This document shows positions 47,067 through 55,782 of a DNA stretch of 64,000 bases, one piece after another. Under the pieces are notes generated by a model, which had not been told where the DNA came from, made no database searches, and saw only the letters and a program-made list of their open reading frames with translations. This DNA comes from Salinarimonas sp046292825. Lineage in GTDB: Bacteria; Pseudomonadota; Alphaproteobacteria; Rhizobiales; Beijerinckiaceae. The position numbers were made by a program, and so were the translations under genes. Where the stretch lies: the NCBI RefSeq assembly GCF_046292825.1, contig NZ_JBKBQG010000016.1:1-64000 (forward strand), read 5' to 3'. The stretch's first letter is position 1. Each line of letters starts with the position of its first letter.

Positions 47067-48193
47067 CCCTCCCGCTCCTCCTGGCGGGCGCCGCGACGGC
47101 GCTCGCCCTCGCGCTGCCCGCCGAGGCCCAGACGCTGACGATCGCCACGGCCGGCGACGCCAACATGGTCGAGTATATCGACGAGTTCCTGGCGCCGCGC
47201 TTCGAGGCGCTCCATCCCGGCGTCACCGTGCGCGCGCTCGGGACCGGCCCCGGCGACGGCGGCAGCCAGGCGATCTGGGAGCGTCTCGTCGCGCAGGCCG
47301 GCGCCGAGCGCGTCGACGTCGACGTCGCCGTCGTCCACCAGCGCATGGCCGGCCAGATGGTCCGCGAGGAGCTGCTGACCGCCTATCGCGACGCGATCGA
47401 GACCGGCGGCCTCGTCACCCGCGACACGGCCGAGGTGGCGCTCGGCGTCGACGTCGGCGGCTACGTCATGCCGATGTTCCACAGCCAGATCGCGATCGCC
47501 TACAACCCCGATCTCGTGCCGCAGCCGCCGCAGACCTACGAGGAGCTCGCCGCCTGGGCCGAGGCCAATCCCGGCCTCTTCGGCTATAACGGCATCACCG
47601 GCGGCATGTCCGGCGTCGGCTTCGTGTTCGGCTGGCTCTACGCCTTCACGGAGGTGGCGGACGAGATCAAGAACGCGCCCCTCGGCGAGGAGGGCGTGCA
47701 GGCGATCACGCCCGCGCTGGAGAAGCTCGCCGCGTTCAACGGGCACGTGACGAAGACGCCGGGCAATGCCGGCACGCTCGACGCGCTCAACCGCGGCGAG
47801 ATCGCCATGGGCCCGGTCTGGATGGACATGTTCTACACCTGGGTGGCGGACGGGCGGCTCAACCCGGATCTGCGCCTCCTGGTGCTCGGCCCCGGCATGC
47901 CCGGCCAGCCGATGTACTACGTCGTGCCGAACGGCGCGCCCAACGAGGAGCTCGCCCGCGCCTTCGTCTCCTTCGCCACGAGCCCGGAGGTTCAGGCCGA
48001 GGGCATCGTGCGCCGCTTCAACTGGTTCCCCGGCATCGACCCTCAGCACGTCCGGCCGATCCTCTCGGACGACGAGTGGCAGCGCCTCTTCGCCGACGTC
48101 TCGCCCGAGATCCTCGCCGAGCGCGGCTGGTCGATGCCGCAGGCGGACAATTTCCGCCTGATCCTCGAGACCTACGAGCGCGTCGTCCGCTGA
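47063..48193 (+). CDS. ABC transporter solute-binding protein (Sec-exported)
   Basis: A 376-residue periplasmic binding protein. Signal peptide 1-22 (cleavage after LPAEA). The mature sequence starts QTLTIATAGDANMVEYIDEF; the family is extracellular solute-binding protein 1 (PotD/AfuA side), with GLFGYNGITGGMSGVGF and YVVPNGAPNEELARAFVSF. The LacI regulator hints at a carbohydrate or polyol; the permease type is closer to polyamine/iron/phosphonate systems. The substrate is open. Confidence 0.88.
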   Translation: MTLPLLLAGAATALALALPAEAQTLTIATAGDANMVEYIDEFLAPRFEALHPGVTVRALGTGPGDGGSQAIWERLVAQAGAERVDVDVAVVHQRMAGQMVREELLTAYRDAIETGGLVTRDTAEVALGVDVGGYVMPMFHSQIAIAYNPDLVPQPPQTYEELAAWAEANPGLFGYNGITGGMSGVGFVFGWLYAFTEVADEIKNAPLGEEGVQAITPALEKLAAFNGHVTKTPGNAGTLDALNRGEIAMGPVWMDMFYTWVADGRLNPDLRLLVLGPGMPGQPMYYVVPNGAPNEELARAFVSFATSPEVQAEGIVRRFNWFPGIDPQHVRPILSDDEWQRLFADVSPEILAERGWSMPQADNFRLILETYERVVR

Positions 48194-48227
48194 GCGGCGC
48201 CGAGGGGCGGAGGGCGCGGCCTTGCGC

Positions 48228-49100
48228 ATGAGCGACACCGAGGATGCGAAACGCCACGGGGCGGGCGCGGGGCAGGCCCCGCGCCTCCTCGCGCTCGCCC
48301 TCGTCGCGCCGGCGCTCGCCGCGATCCTCTTCCTCTACGCCTATCCGCTGGCACGCTCCCTCGTCGGCGCCTTCGCCGACGAGGCGGGCGGCGTCACGCT
48401 CGCCCATGTCGAGACGGCGCTCGTCCTCTACGGCCGCGACGTCGCCTTCTCGATCGGCGTCGCCGCGGCCTCGCTCGCGCTCGTCGCGATCGCCTCGATC
48501 GCGATCGCGGGCTATCTGACGCTCGGGGCGACGCCCTGGGCGGTGGCGGCTCTGCGCTTCCTCTATCGCTGGCCGCTCTTCATCCCCTTCGTCGTGGCCG
48601 GACAGACCGCGCGCTCGTTTCTCGGCCGCAACGGCCTCCTCAATTCGGGTCTCGTCGAGATCGGCCTGATCGACGCCGCGAGCGCGCAGAGCCTGCTCGA
48701 TTGGCGCGGGCTCGTCCTCGCCTTCGCCTGGAAGCAGATCCCCTTCGTGGCGCTGCTGCTCGCCGGCGCGATGGCCTCGCTCGATCGCGCCCAGGTGGAG
48801 GCCGCGCGCAATTGCGGCGCCTCGCGGCTGCGCTGTCTCGTCGAGATCGTGCTGCCGCAGGTCGGGCCGACCCTCGCGGTCGGCCTGATCCTCTCGCTCG
48901 TGACGATCTTCTCGGTGCTCTCCGTGCCGATGATGCTGATCGCCGGCAATCCGACCATGATGACCGCGATGATGGCGCACCGCGTCACCTATTTCGGCGA
49001 TTACGCGGTGGCGAACGCGCTCGGGCTCGTCTCCTATCTCGTCACCAGCGTCGCGGCCGTCGTCTATCTGCGCACCGTGCTCGCGGAGCGGACGCGATGA
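48228..49100 (+). CDS. ABC transporter permease (PotB-like)
   Basis: A 290-residue inner-membrane permease with about six helices and a coupling motif at QVEAARNCGASRLRCLVEIVL. ATG at 48228 is preferred over an upstream TTG (48222) on the basis of the GGAGGGCG ribosome site. It is coupled to the next permease by a 4-bp overlap. Confidence 0.9.
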   Translation: MSDTEDAKRHGAGAGQAPRLLALALVAPALAAILFLYAYPLARSLVGAFADEAGGVTLAHVETALVLYGRDVAFSIGVAAASLALVAIASIAIAGYLTLGATPWAVAALRFLYRWPLFIPFVVAGQTARSFLGRNGLLNSGLVEIGLIDAASAQSLLDWRGLVLAFAWKQIPFVALLLAGAMASLDRAQVEAARNCGASRLRCLVEIVLPQVGPTLAVGLILSLVTIFSVLSVPMMLIAGNPTMMTAMMAHRVTYFGDYAVANALGLVSYLVTSVAAVVYLRTVLAERTR

Positions 49101-49915
49101 GCCGCGCCCTCTCCGCCGTCGGCCGACATCTCGTCTGCGGGATCGCGATCGGCGCCGTCGCCTTCGTGATCTTCGGGCCGCTCCTCAACCTCGTGCTCTG
49201 GGCCTTCGCCGAGCGCTGGTTCTACCCCGCGCGGCTGCCGACGGAATACGGCTTCGCCTTCTGGGAGCGCGTGTTCCGCCCGCGCGGCGGGGCCTGGACC
49301 TCGCTGTCGAATTCGCTCCTGATCGCGCTCGCGACGGTCGGCGTCTCGATGGCGCTCGCGGTGCCGGCGGGCTACGCGCTCGCGCGCCTCGCTCTGCCCG
49401 CGCGCAGCCTGATCATGCTCGCCTTCCTCCTGCCGCAGGCCTTCCCGAGCCTGCCGATCTTCATCAACATCGCGGCGATGTTCTTCGGGCTCGGGCTCAA
49501 CGGGACCTTCCTCGGCGTCGTCCTCGTGCACAGCCTCACCGGCCTCGTCTACGCGGTGTGGATCGCGAGCGCCTCCTTCGCGGCGGTCGACCGCTCGCTC
49601 GAGGAGGCCGCGCGCAATTGCGGGGCGGGGCGCCTGCGGACGTTCTGCGACGTGACGCTGCCCCAGGCGGCGCCGGGTCTGATGGCGGCGGCGATCTTCG
49701 TCTTCCTCGACAGCATCGACGAGTTCACCGGCACGCTCTTCGTCGGCGCGCCGGACATCGTCACCCTGCCGCTCCTGATGTTCAACGCCTCGATCGGCGG
49801 CAATTTCCAGATCGCCGCGATCACGGCGCTCCTCCTGCTCGTGCCGTCCTTAAGCTTCATGCTCGTGATCGAGCGCTTCCTGCGCGCCGACGTGCTCGCG
49901 CGGATCGGCCGCTGA
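49097..49915 (+). CDS. ABC transporter permease (PotC-like)
   Basis: A 272-residue inner-membrane permease with about six helices and a coupling motif SLEEAARNCGAGRLRTFCDV. It completes the ATPase-binding protein-permease-permease importer and is the last gene of that operon. Confidence 0.91.
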   Translation: MSRALSAVGRHLVCGIAIGAVAFVIFGPLLNLVLWAFAERWFYPARLPTEYGFAFWERVFRPRGGAWTSLSNSLLIALATVGVSMALAVPAGYALARLALPARSLIMLAFLLPQAFPSLPIFINIAAMFFGLGLNGTFLGVVLVHSLTGLVYAVWIASASFAAVDRSLEEAARNCGAGRLRTFCDVTLPQAAPGLMAAAIFVFLDSIDEFTGTLFVGAPDIVTLPLLMFNASIGGNFQIAAITALLLLVPSLSFMLVIERFLRADVLARIGR

Positions 49916-50001
49916 GGCCCTGCCCGGATTCCCGCGCGACGCGCGTCGATCGTCGCCGCGGCACGAGCCCGACCGAAACGGCGCTTGCCCAATTTACTTG
50001 T

Positions 50002-50016
50002 TTGCTGTACCAGCAA
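50002..50016. promoter_or_regulatory. Palindrome upstream of the MDR gene
   Basis: TTGCTG (50002-50007) and CAGCAA (50011-50016) flank TAC; an outer ACTTG/CAAGT pair (49996-50000, 50014-50018) adds partial symmetry. It lies 23 bp before the next start in a locally AT-rich stretch, where a repressor would act. Confidence 0.4.
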
Positions 50017-50039
50017 GTGAGCATGAATGGAGGTCGGAC

Positions 50040-50978
50040 ATGAAAGCGATCCTCGTGAAGGAGTTCGGGCCCCCCGACGGATTGGCTCTCGTCGATCTCC
50101 CCGCCCCCGTCGCCGGGGACGGCCAAGTGGTCGTCGCGGTCGAGGCGATCGGCGTCGGATTGGTCGACGTCCTCGCCAGACGGGGACATCTGGGAGCTGC
50201 CGCGCCGGGATTCGCTCCGGGGGTCGAGGTGGCGGGCCGCGTCGAAACGGTCGGCACGGGCGTCGATCCGGCGCTGATCGGAAAGAGGGTGTTCGCTCTC
50301 GGGCGCGGCGGCTATGCCGAGCAATTCGTCGCGGATCGCGACGGGGTGTTCCCGCTGCCCGAGACCGTATCCGCCGAAGCGGCCATGGCTCTGGGGGTGA
50401 ATGCGCTCGTCGCCCGTCTCAGCATCGAACGCGCGCGGCTCGCTGCGGGAGAACGCGTCCTCGTCCGGGGGGCGAGCGGGGGCATCGGGGCCGTCGCGGC
50501 GCAGATGGCGGCTTCCTCCGGCGCGATCGTCACGGCGACGACGCGGGCCGAGGCGGCCGAACAGGTCCGTGGGATGGGCGTGCAGGAGGTGATCCGCCGA
50601 GATCTCGATCCGGAGCCCGAGGGTCCGTTCGACGTCGTCATCGATCCGGTCGCCGGAGACGGCATGCTCGCGCTGATCGGAACGCTCGCGCGCAACGGCC
50701 GCTACGTCGTCAATGGCGCCGCGGCTGGGTTTCCACCCGCGGGCATCGACCAGGCGATGCTGCAGAACTTCTCGAAATCGCTCACCTATTCGATGGTCAG
50801 CCTCGATTCGGTCGCCAAGACGGAGTTGGCGCGCGTGGCGGCGGCGGTCTTTGCCGAGGCGGCTCGCGGCGCGCTTCGGCCGATCGTCGCTGAGGTCCTG
50901 CCGCTTCGCGATGCGGCCCGCGCGCACCGGATGCTCGAGACCGGCAAGAGGTTCGGAAAGATCGTGCTCCAGCCGTAA
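50040..50978 (+). CDS. Zinc-independent MDR oxidoreductase, quinone oxidoreductase-like
   Basis: A 312-residue medium-chain dehydrogenase/reductase. It has the MDR N-terminal catalytic domain (MKAILVKEFGPPDGLALVDL) and a Rossmann domain with VRGASGGIGAVAAQMA. Zinc ligands are absent, which places it in the NADPH:quinone/enone reductase (QOR) branch. It is transcribed alone, between the ABC operon and the GntR operon, with a likely operator upstream and a hairpin downstream. The substrate is probably a quinone or an alpha,beta-unsaturated carbonyl. Confidence 0.9.
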   Translation: MKAILVKEFGPPDGLALVDLPAPVAGDGQVVVAVEAIGVGLVDVLARRGHLGAAAPGFAPGVEVAGRVETVGTGVDPALIGKRVFALGRGGYAEQFVADRDGVFPLPETVSAEAAMALGVNALVARLSIERARLAAGERVLVRGASGGIGAVAAQMAASSGAIVTATTRAEAAEQVRGMGVQEVIRRDLDPEPEGPFDVVIDPVAGDGMLALIGTLARNGRYVVNGAAAGFPPAGIDQAMLQNFSKSLTYSMVSLDSVAKTELARVAAAVFAEAARGALRPIVAEVLPLRDAARAHRMLETGKRFGKIVLQP

Positions 50979-51071
50979 GGCGGCCCCGTCCGGACGAGGG
51001 ACGGGAGAGGCCGACGAGAGCCTGCGCCTCGGCGTCGGGCTGCTCTCGCGAGAGGACGCGCGCGGTCTCGT

Positions 51072-51109
51072 CTCGCCCGTCGCGGATGCCGCCATCCGCG
51101 ACGGGCGAG
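51072..51109. terminator. Long perfect hairpin after the MDR gene
   Basis: A 16-bp perfect stem (51072-51087 with 51094-51109) with a 6-nt GCCGCC loop. GCGAAATTTCG follows. It lies 93 bp after the MDR stop and just ahead of the GntR operator, so it probably ends MDR transcripts and insulates the operon. Confidence 0.5.
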
Positions 51110-51144
51110 CGAAATTTCGATTGCCACGCTCGCCTGCTTGCCTC

Positions 51145-51170
51145 AATATCAATATCGATAATGATATTGG
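51145..51170. promoter_or_regulatory. Palindromic operator upstream of the GntR operon
   Basis: CAATATCA (51145-51152) and TGATATTG (51163-51170) are perfect inverted arms around a 10-bp ATATCGATAA centre, ending 10 bp before the regulator's ATG. This is a very AT-rich island in a 70% G+C region and is the likely autoregulatory site of the FCD-type regulator. Confidence 0.6.
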
Positions 51171-51180
51171 GACCTGGTCC

Positions 51181-51813
51181 ATGCGTCCACGGGAAGCCAT
51201 CTACGCGACGGTGAAGCGCCGCATCATCCTCAACGAGCTGCGGCCCGGCGTCCTGCTGACGGAGCTCGGGCTCGCCAGCGAGCTCGGATGCAGCCAGGGA
51301 CCGGTGCGCGAGGCGCTGCTGCGCTTGCAGGAGGACGGCCTCGTGCTGCGCGGAGGCCATCGCGGCACCGTGGTCACGCCCCTCGACGCGGAAGAGGCGG
51401 AGGAGATCCTCGCTCTGCGCCGGCGGATCGAGACGCGAGCGGCACCCCGCGCCGCGCACGCGGTCGACCGCGCCGCTTTGGAGCGCCTGTCCGACCTGAT
51501 GTCGCGGATGATGGACGCGGCCCGCGCAGGCGACGAGTACGCGCTCATCGAGCTCGACACGCAATTCCATCTCGAGATCTTCCGTCTCGCCGGGCTGCGC
51601 GCGCTGGAGCAGATCCTCGTGCGCTGCATCCTCCACTCGCATCGCCAGAAGCTCTGGGAGCCGCGCCATCGGCGGCCTCTCGTCGAGACCGCGGCGCGTC
51701 ACGACGTGCTCCTCGAGCGCCTCGCCGCACGCGACGCGGACGGGCTCGCCGCCGCGCTCGGGACCCACATCGACACGATCGTCGATGTGGAGGCGACGAG
51801 GGCGGCCTCGTGA
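51181..51813 (+). CDS. GntR-family regulator with FCD effector domain
   Basis: A 210-residue regulator. Winged helix at 1-65 (AIYATVKRRIILNELRPG, LGCSQGPVREALLRLQEDGL) and an FCD all-helical effector domain (~75-205). The metal/ligand residues are visible in LDTQFHLEIF, TAARHDVLLERL and GTHIDTIVD. FadR/FCD regulators usually sense organic acids or sugar acids. It is the first gene of the operon and is preceded by a 26-bp palindrome; GTGA overlap couples it to the hydrolase gene. Confidence 0.93.
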   Translation: MRPREAIYATVKRRIILNELRPGVLLTELGLASELGCSQGPVREALLRLQEDGLVLRGGHRGTVVTPLDAEEAEEILALRRRIETRAAPRAAHAVDRAALERLSDLMSRMMDAARAGDEYALIELDTQFHLEIFRLAGLRALEQILVRCILHSHRQKLWEPRHRRPLVETAARHDVLLERLAARDADGLAAALGTHIDTIVDVEATRAAS

Positions 51814-52766
51814 CGCCGTTCGTCGATCCTCACATGCGCCCCTTGCTGGAGGCGCTGCGCGCGGCCCCGAGCCTCGATTACGCGCGGATGCCGATAGCCG
51901 AGGCGCGGCGCGCGTTCGAGAGCGGCGCGGCGCCCTGGCGCGAGGGCCTCCCCGCGGTCGCCACGCGCGACCTCGCCGTCCCGAGTCCCGGCGGAGGAAT
52001 GCGCGCGCGCCTGTTCCTGCCGAGCCGGGAGCGCCTGCCGCTGATCGTCTTCGTTCACGGCGGAGGTTGGTCCTTCGGGTCGGTGGACACGCACGAGAAC
52101 GAGATGCGGCGGCTCGCGATCGCGGCGCAGGCGGCGGTGCTCGGCATCGATTATCGGCTCGCGCCCGAGCACCCCTTCCCGGCCGGCCTCGAGGATACGC
52201 GCGCCGCGATCGCGTTTGCGCGCGCCGGCGGGCTCGGGAGCGCGATCGACGCGCGACACATCGCGCTCGCGGGCGATTCCGCCGGCGCCAATCTGGCGCT
52301 TTCCGCGATGATCGAGGCTCGCGATCGTGGCGAGCCTTCGGTCGCCGCGGGCGCGCTCTTCTACGGCTGCTACGCGCCCGACTTCGACACGCCGAGCCAC
52401 GCCGCCTTCGGTGGCGGCGCGTTCGGGCTCTCGAGCGACCGCATGCGCTGGTATTGGAGAAACTTCCTCGGCAGCGCGGGCGAGGATACGCGCACGCTCG
52501 CGGCGCCGCTGCGCGCCGACCTCGCGGGCTTGCCGCCGCTCCACCTCGTCGCGGCCGGCCTCGATCCCCTGCTCGACGACACGCTGACCCTCTCCCGCCT
52601 GCTCGCCTATTCGGGCGTCCCTCACCGCTGCGACGTGGTGCCGGGCGTCGTCCACGGGTTCCTCCGCATGGCGCGGGAACTGCCGGCCGCCGAGGACGCC
52701 ATCCGCGCGGCCGGAGACGTCTTGTCCAATCGATTGAAAAAACAACTGGAGGAGGAAACACGATGA
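51810..52766 (+). CDS. Alpha/beta hydrolase, hormone-sensitive-lipase type
   Basis: A 318-residue carboxylesterase. Oxyanion motif HGGGW (83-87), nucleophile Ser157 in GDSAGAN, and acid/base residues Asp252 (GLDPLLDD) and His282 (VVHGF) make a complete triad. No signal peptide, so it acts in the cytoplasm. Within a sugar-transport operon it probably removes an acyl or ester group from the imported compound, or opens a lactone. GTG start overlaps the regulator; its stop overlaps the binding-protein start. Confidence 0.91.
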   Translation: MTPFVDPHMRPLLEALRAAPSLDYARMPIAEARRAFESGAAPWREGLPAVATRDLAVPSPGGGMRARLFLPSRERLPLIVFVHGGGWSFGSVDTHENEMRRLAIAAQAAVLGIDYRLAPEHPFPAGLEDTRAAIAFARAGGLGSAIDARHIALAGDSAGANLALSAMIEARDRGEPSVAAGALFYGCYAPDFDTPSHAAFGGGAFGLSSDRMRWYWRNFLGSAGEDTRTLAAPLRADLAGLPPLHLVAAGLDPLLDDTLTLSRLLAYSGVPHRCDVVPGVVHGFLRMARELPAAEDAIRAAGDVLSNRLKKQLEEETR

Positions 52767-53980
52767 GGCGCAGAACCTTCATCAAGCTCGCCGGCGCCAC
52801 CGCGCTCACCGGCGCGCTCGCGGCACCCGCCATCGCGCGGCCGACGCCGGTGCGCTGGTGGTACCATTTCGACAATCCCCAGAACACGCCCGACGCGCTG
52901 ATCGCCAAGTTCGAGGCCGAGAACCCCGACATCCGGATCGAGGCCGAGAGCATCCCCTGGGGCGGCGGAAACGACTATTACACGCGGCTCTTCGCAGCCA
53001 TCGTCGCGGGCGGAGCGCCGGATTGCGCGATGGTGAAGCTCAACAACCAGGCTCAGCTCGTCGAGATGGAGGCGCTCGAGCCGATCGACGATCTCGTCGG
53101 CGCCTGGGACGGGCGCGCAGACATCTCGGAGGACATCTGGAACGTCAATCGCGGCACGGATGGGCGGCAATACTTCGTGCCGCTGCAATACGTGGTGCTG
53201 TATCTCTACTATCGCCCGGATCTGTTCGCGGCTGCCGGGCTCGCTCCGCCGGCGGATTTCGAATCCTTCCTCGCCGCCGCCAAGGCGCTCACGCAGGGCG
53301 ACGTCTATGGCTTCGGCATGCGGGGAGCCGGAGGCGGGCACGACAATTGGGGCCCCTTCGTGCTCGGCAACGGCGCGAGCTTCGAGAAGGGCGGCATGGT
53401 CAACGAGGAGGCGCTCGCCGCGAACCGCTGGTATGTCAGGCTCGCGACCGAGCACAAGGTGGTGCCGCCCTCCGCCGCGACGGACGGCTTCCGCCAGATC
53501 GTCGACAACTTCAAGTCCGGGCGCGCGGCGATGGCGATCCATCACGTCGGCTCGTCGAACGAGATGGTCTCGGCGCTCGGCGAGAACGTCTCGGCGGTTC
53601 CCGTCCCCCGCCGGCCGGACGGCTCCGGGTGGACGCTGTTCGGCGACGAGTCGAACGCCGTCTTCGCCTCCGCCGCCGAGAGGGAGGCCGCCTTCCGCTG
53701 GATCGCGTTCCTCTCGACCGGTGAGAACAACGTCGAGTTCAACAAGCTGACCGGCCAGCTCCCGGTGACGACCTCCGGCGCTGAGGGCTGGACGCTGCAC
53801 GAGAAGCGCTTCGTGGAGGCGAGCGCGGCCTCCCTGCCTCTCGCCGCGGTGCCGCCGGATTCGCCCAAGACCGCGGACTTCGTGCGCACCGTCTGGCCGA
53901 CCACCATGCAGCAGGCTCTGCTCGGCCAGATCTCGCCCGACGACATGATGCGCGCCATCGAGGCGCATTTCCACGGCTGA
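52763..53980 (+). CDS. ABC transporter sugar-binding protein, Tat-type signal
   Basis: A 405-residue family-1 extracellular solute-binding protein. The N-terminus MRRRTFIKLAGATALTG is a twin-arginine-like signal with cleavage near AAPAIA. The mature part has VRWWYHFDNPQNTPDALIAKF and AFRWIAFLSTGENNVEF, typical of UgpB/sugar binders. It is the uptake component of the operon and is followed by a hairpin before the permeases. Confidence 0.92.
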   Translation: MRRRTFIKLAGATALTGALAAPAIARPTPVRWWYHFDNPQNTPDALIAKFEAENPDIRIEAESIPWGGGNDYYTRLFAAIVAGGAPDCAMVKLNNQAQLVEMEALEPIDDLVGAWDGRADISEDIWNVNRGTDGRQYFVPLQYVVLYLYYRPDLFAAAGLAPPADFESFLAAAKALTQGDVYGFGMRGAGGGHDNWGPFVLGNGASFEKGGMVNEEALAANRWYVRLATEHKVVPPSAATDGFRQIVDNFKSGRAAMAIHHVGSSNEMVSALGENVSAVPVPRRPDGSGWTLFGDESNAVFASAAEREAAFRWIAFLSTGENNVEFNKLTGQLPVTTSGAEGWTLHEKRFVEASAASLPLAAVPPDSPKTADFVRTVWPTTMQQALLGQISPDDMMRAIEAHFHG

Positions 53981-53987
53981 GCCGGGC

Positions 53988-54013
53988 GACGGGGCCGCCC
54001 CGCCGGCCCCGTC
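53988..54013 (+). other. Hairpin after the binding-protein gene
   Basis: GACGGGGCC (53988-53996) and GGCCCCGTC (54005-54013) are perfect 9-bp arms with an 8-nt loop, 7 bp after the stop. As after the earlier binding-protein gene (31584-31608), it probably boosts binding-protein mRNA relative to the permeases. Confidence 0.45.
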
Positions 54014-54049
54014 CTCACCGCCGCTTCCGTACCACGCGAGGTCAATGCC

Positions 54050-54949
54050 GTGATGCCCATCGGCACGCGGGCGCGCAGCCGCGCGACGCTCACCCCCTAT
54101 CTCTTCCTGGCGCCCGCCCTCCTCGTGACGGCGGCGGTCATCCTGTTCCCGGTGGTGCAGACGGCCTGGATGAGCCTGCACGACTACGTCCTCTTCAGAC
54201 CGCGCAACATCCCCTTCGTCGGTCTGGGCAATTTCGCGCGCGCGCTCGCCGATCCGGTCTTCTGGCTCTCCCTGTGGAACTCGGCGCTCTGGATCGGTCT
54301 CGCGGTCGGCTTCCAGTTCGCTCTCGGTCTCGGCACGGCGCTGCTGCTCAACCAGAGCTTCTGGTGGCGCAGTGCGGCGCGGGCTCTGATCGTCGTGCCC
54401 TGGGCGCTGCCGAGCGTCATCATCGGCCTGATGTGGACCTGGATGTACGACTTCAATCTCGGCGTGATCAACGACGTGCTCCTGCGCATCGGAGCGATCG
54501 ACGCGCCCGTCGCGTGGCTCGCGCGGCTCGACACGTCCTTGTATTCCGTCGTGCTCGCGCTCGTCTGGCAGGGCTTTCCCTTCTTCGCGGTCGTGATCCT
54601 CGCCGGGCTGCAGACGGTGCCTCAGGAGCTCTACGAGGCGGCCGAGATCGACGGTGCGACCTCTCTCCAGAAGCTGCGCTTCGTCACCCTCCCCTCGATC
54701 GCCGAGGTGATCGCCACCGCGCTGCTCCTGCGCACCATCTGGGTCGCGAATTCGCTGGACGTGATCCTCGTGATGACCGGCGGCGGGCCCGGTTACGCCA
54801 CCCACACCCTGCCGCTCTACGCGTTTCTCAAGGCCTATTCCGCCATGGAATTCGGCTACGGGGCGGCGCTCGCGCTGATCCTGACCGGCCTCCTGCTCTT
54901 CGTGGTCTACGCCTATGTGCGCCGCGCGGCCAAGGACCTGAGCCGATGA
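54050..54949 (+). CDS. ABC transporter permease, UgpA/MalF type
   Basis: A 299-residue permease with about six helices and the coupling motif LYEAAEIDGATSLQKLRFVT. The start is GTG at 54050 or the ATG directly after it. It overlaps the next permease by 4 bp. Confidence 0.93.
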   Translation: MMPIGTRARSRATLTPYLFLAPALLVTAAVILFPVVQTAWMSLHDYVLFRPRNIPFVGLGNFARALADPVFWLSLWNSALWIGLAVGFQFALGLGTALLLNQSFWWRSAARALIVVPWALPSVIIGLMWTWMYDFNLGVINDVLLRIGAIDAPVAWLARLDTSLYSVVLALVWQGFPFFAVVILAGLQTVPQELYEAAEIDGATSLQKLRFVTLPSIAEVIATALLLRTIWVANSLDVILVMTGGGPGYATHTLPLYAFLKAYSAMEFGYGAALALILTGLLLFVVYAYVRRAAKDLSR

Positions 54950-55782
54950 TCGAGCGTCGCTCGCGCCTGCGCCGCGCGCTGACCGTCGAGGTGCCGATCC
55001 TCGCCGTCGTCGCCTTCGCCCTCGCCCCCTATGCCTGGATGGTTCTCACCTCGATCAAGCCGGATGCGGAGATCGTCGCGCGGCCGCTGCAATACCTGCC
55101 GCGCAGCGTCACGCTCGAGCATTACGAGACGCTGCTCGCGCGCACGAGCTTCGCGAGGAACCTCCTCAACAGCCTCGTCGTGGCGACCGGGGCCGTCGTC
55201 GTCGGGCTGGGCGTCAGCGTGCCGGCCGCCTACGCCTTCTCGCGATTCCGGTTCGCCGGGCGCAGGTACCTGATGACGCAATTCCTCGTCATCAACATGT
55301 TCCCGATCGTGCTGCTCATCATCCCGCTCTTCGTGCTCATGCGCTGGATGGGGCTGCTCGACACCTTCGTCGGCGTCGTCGTCGGGCATTCCACCTTCGC
55401 GATCCCGTTCTCGATCTGGATGCTGACGAGCTACATGAACGCGATCCCCAAGGAGCTCGACGAGGCGGCGATCGTCGACGGCGCGACGCGTCTGCAGACG
55501 ATCCGCATCGTGGTGCTGCCGCTCGTCATGCCCGGCGTGGTGACGACGGGCATCTACATCTTCGTCACCTCCTGGAACGAGTATCTCTTCGCGATGATGC
55601 TCTCGGGCCAGAACGTGCGGACGGTCACCGTCGCGCTGCAGCTCTTCATCGGGGAGTTCAGCGTGCAATGGGGCCTGCTCACGGCCGGCGGCACGCTCGT
55701 CGCGATCCCGGTCACCATCCTCTTCCTCGTCGTCCAGAAGCGGCTCGTGGGCGGGCTCACGGCCGGAGCGGTAAAGACATGA
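54946..55782 (+). CDS. ABC transporter permease, UgpE/MalG type
   Basis: A 278-residue permease with about six helices and the coupling motif LDEAAIVDGATRLQTIRIVV. It pairs with the previous permease. Overlaps of 4 bp on both sides fix its borders and show coupling to the isomerase gene. Confidence 0.94.
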   Translation: MIERRSRLRRALTVEVPILAVVAFALAPYAWMVLTSIKPDAEIVARPLQYLPRSVTLEHYETLLARTSFARNLLNSLVVATGAVVVGLGVSVPAAYAFSRFRFAGRRYLMTQFLVINMFPIVLLIIPLFVLMRWMGLLDTFVGVVVGHSTFAIPFSIWMLTSYMNAIPKELDEAAIVDGATRLQTIRIVVLPLVMPGVVTTGIYIFVTSWNEYLFAMMLSGQNVRTVTVALQLFIGEFSVQWGLLTAGGTLVAIPVTILFLVVQKRLVGGLTAGAVKT

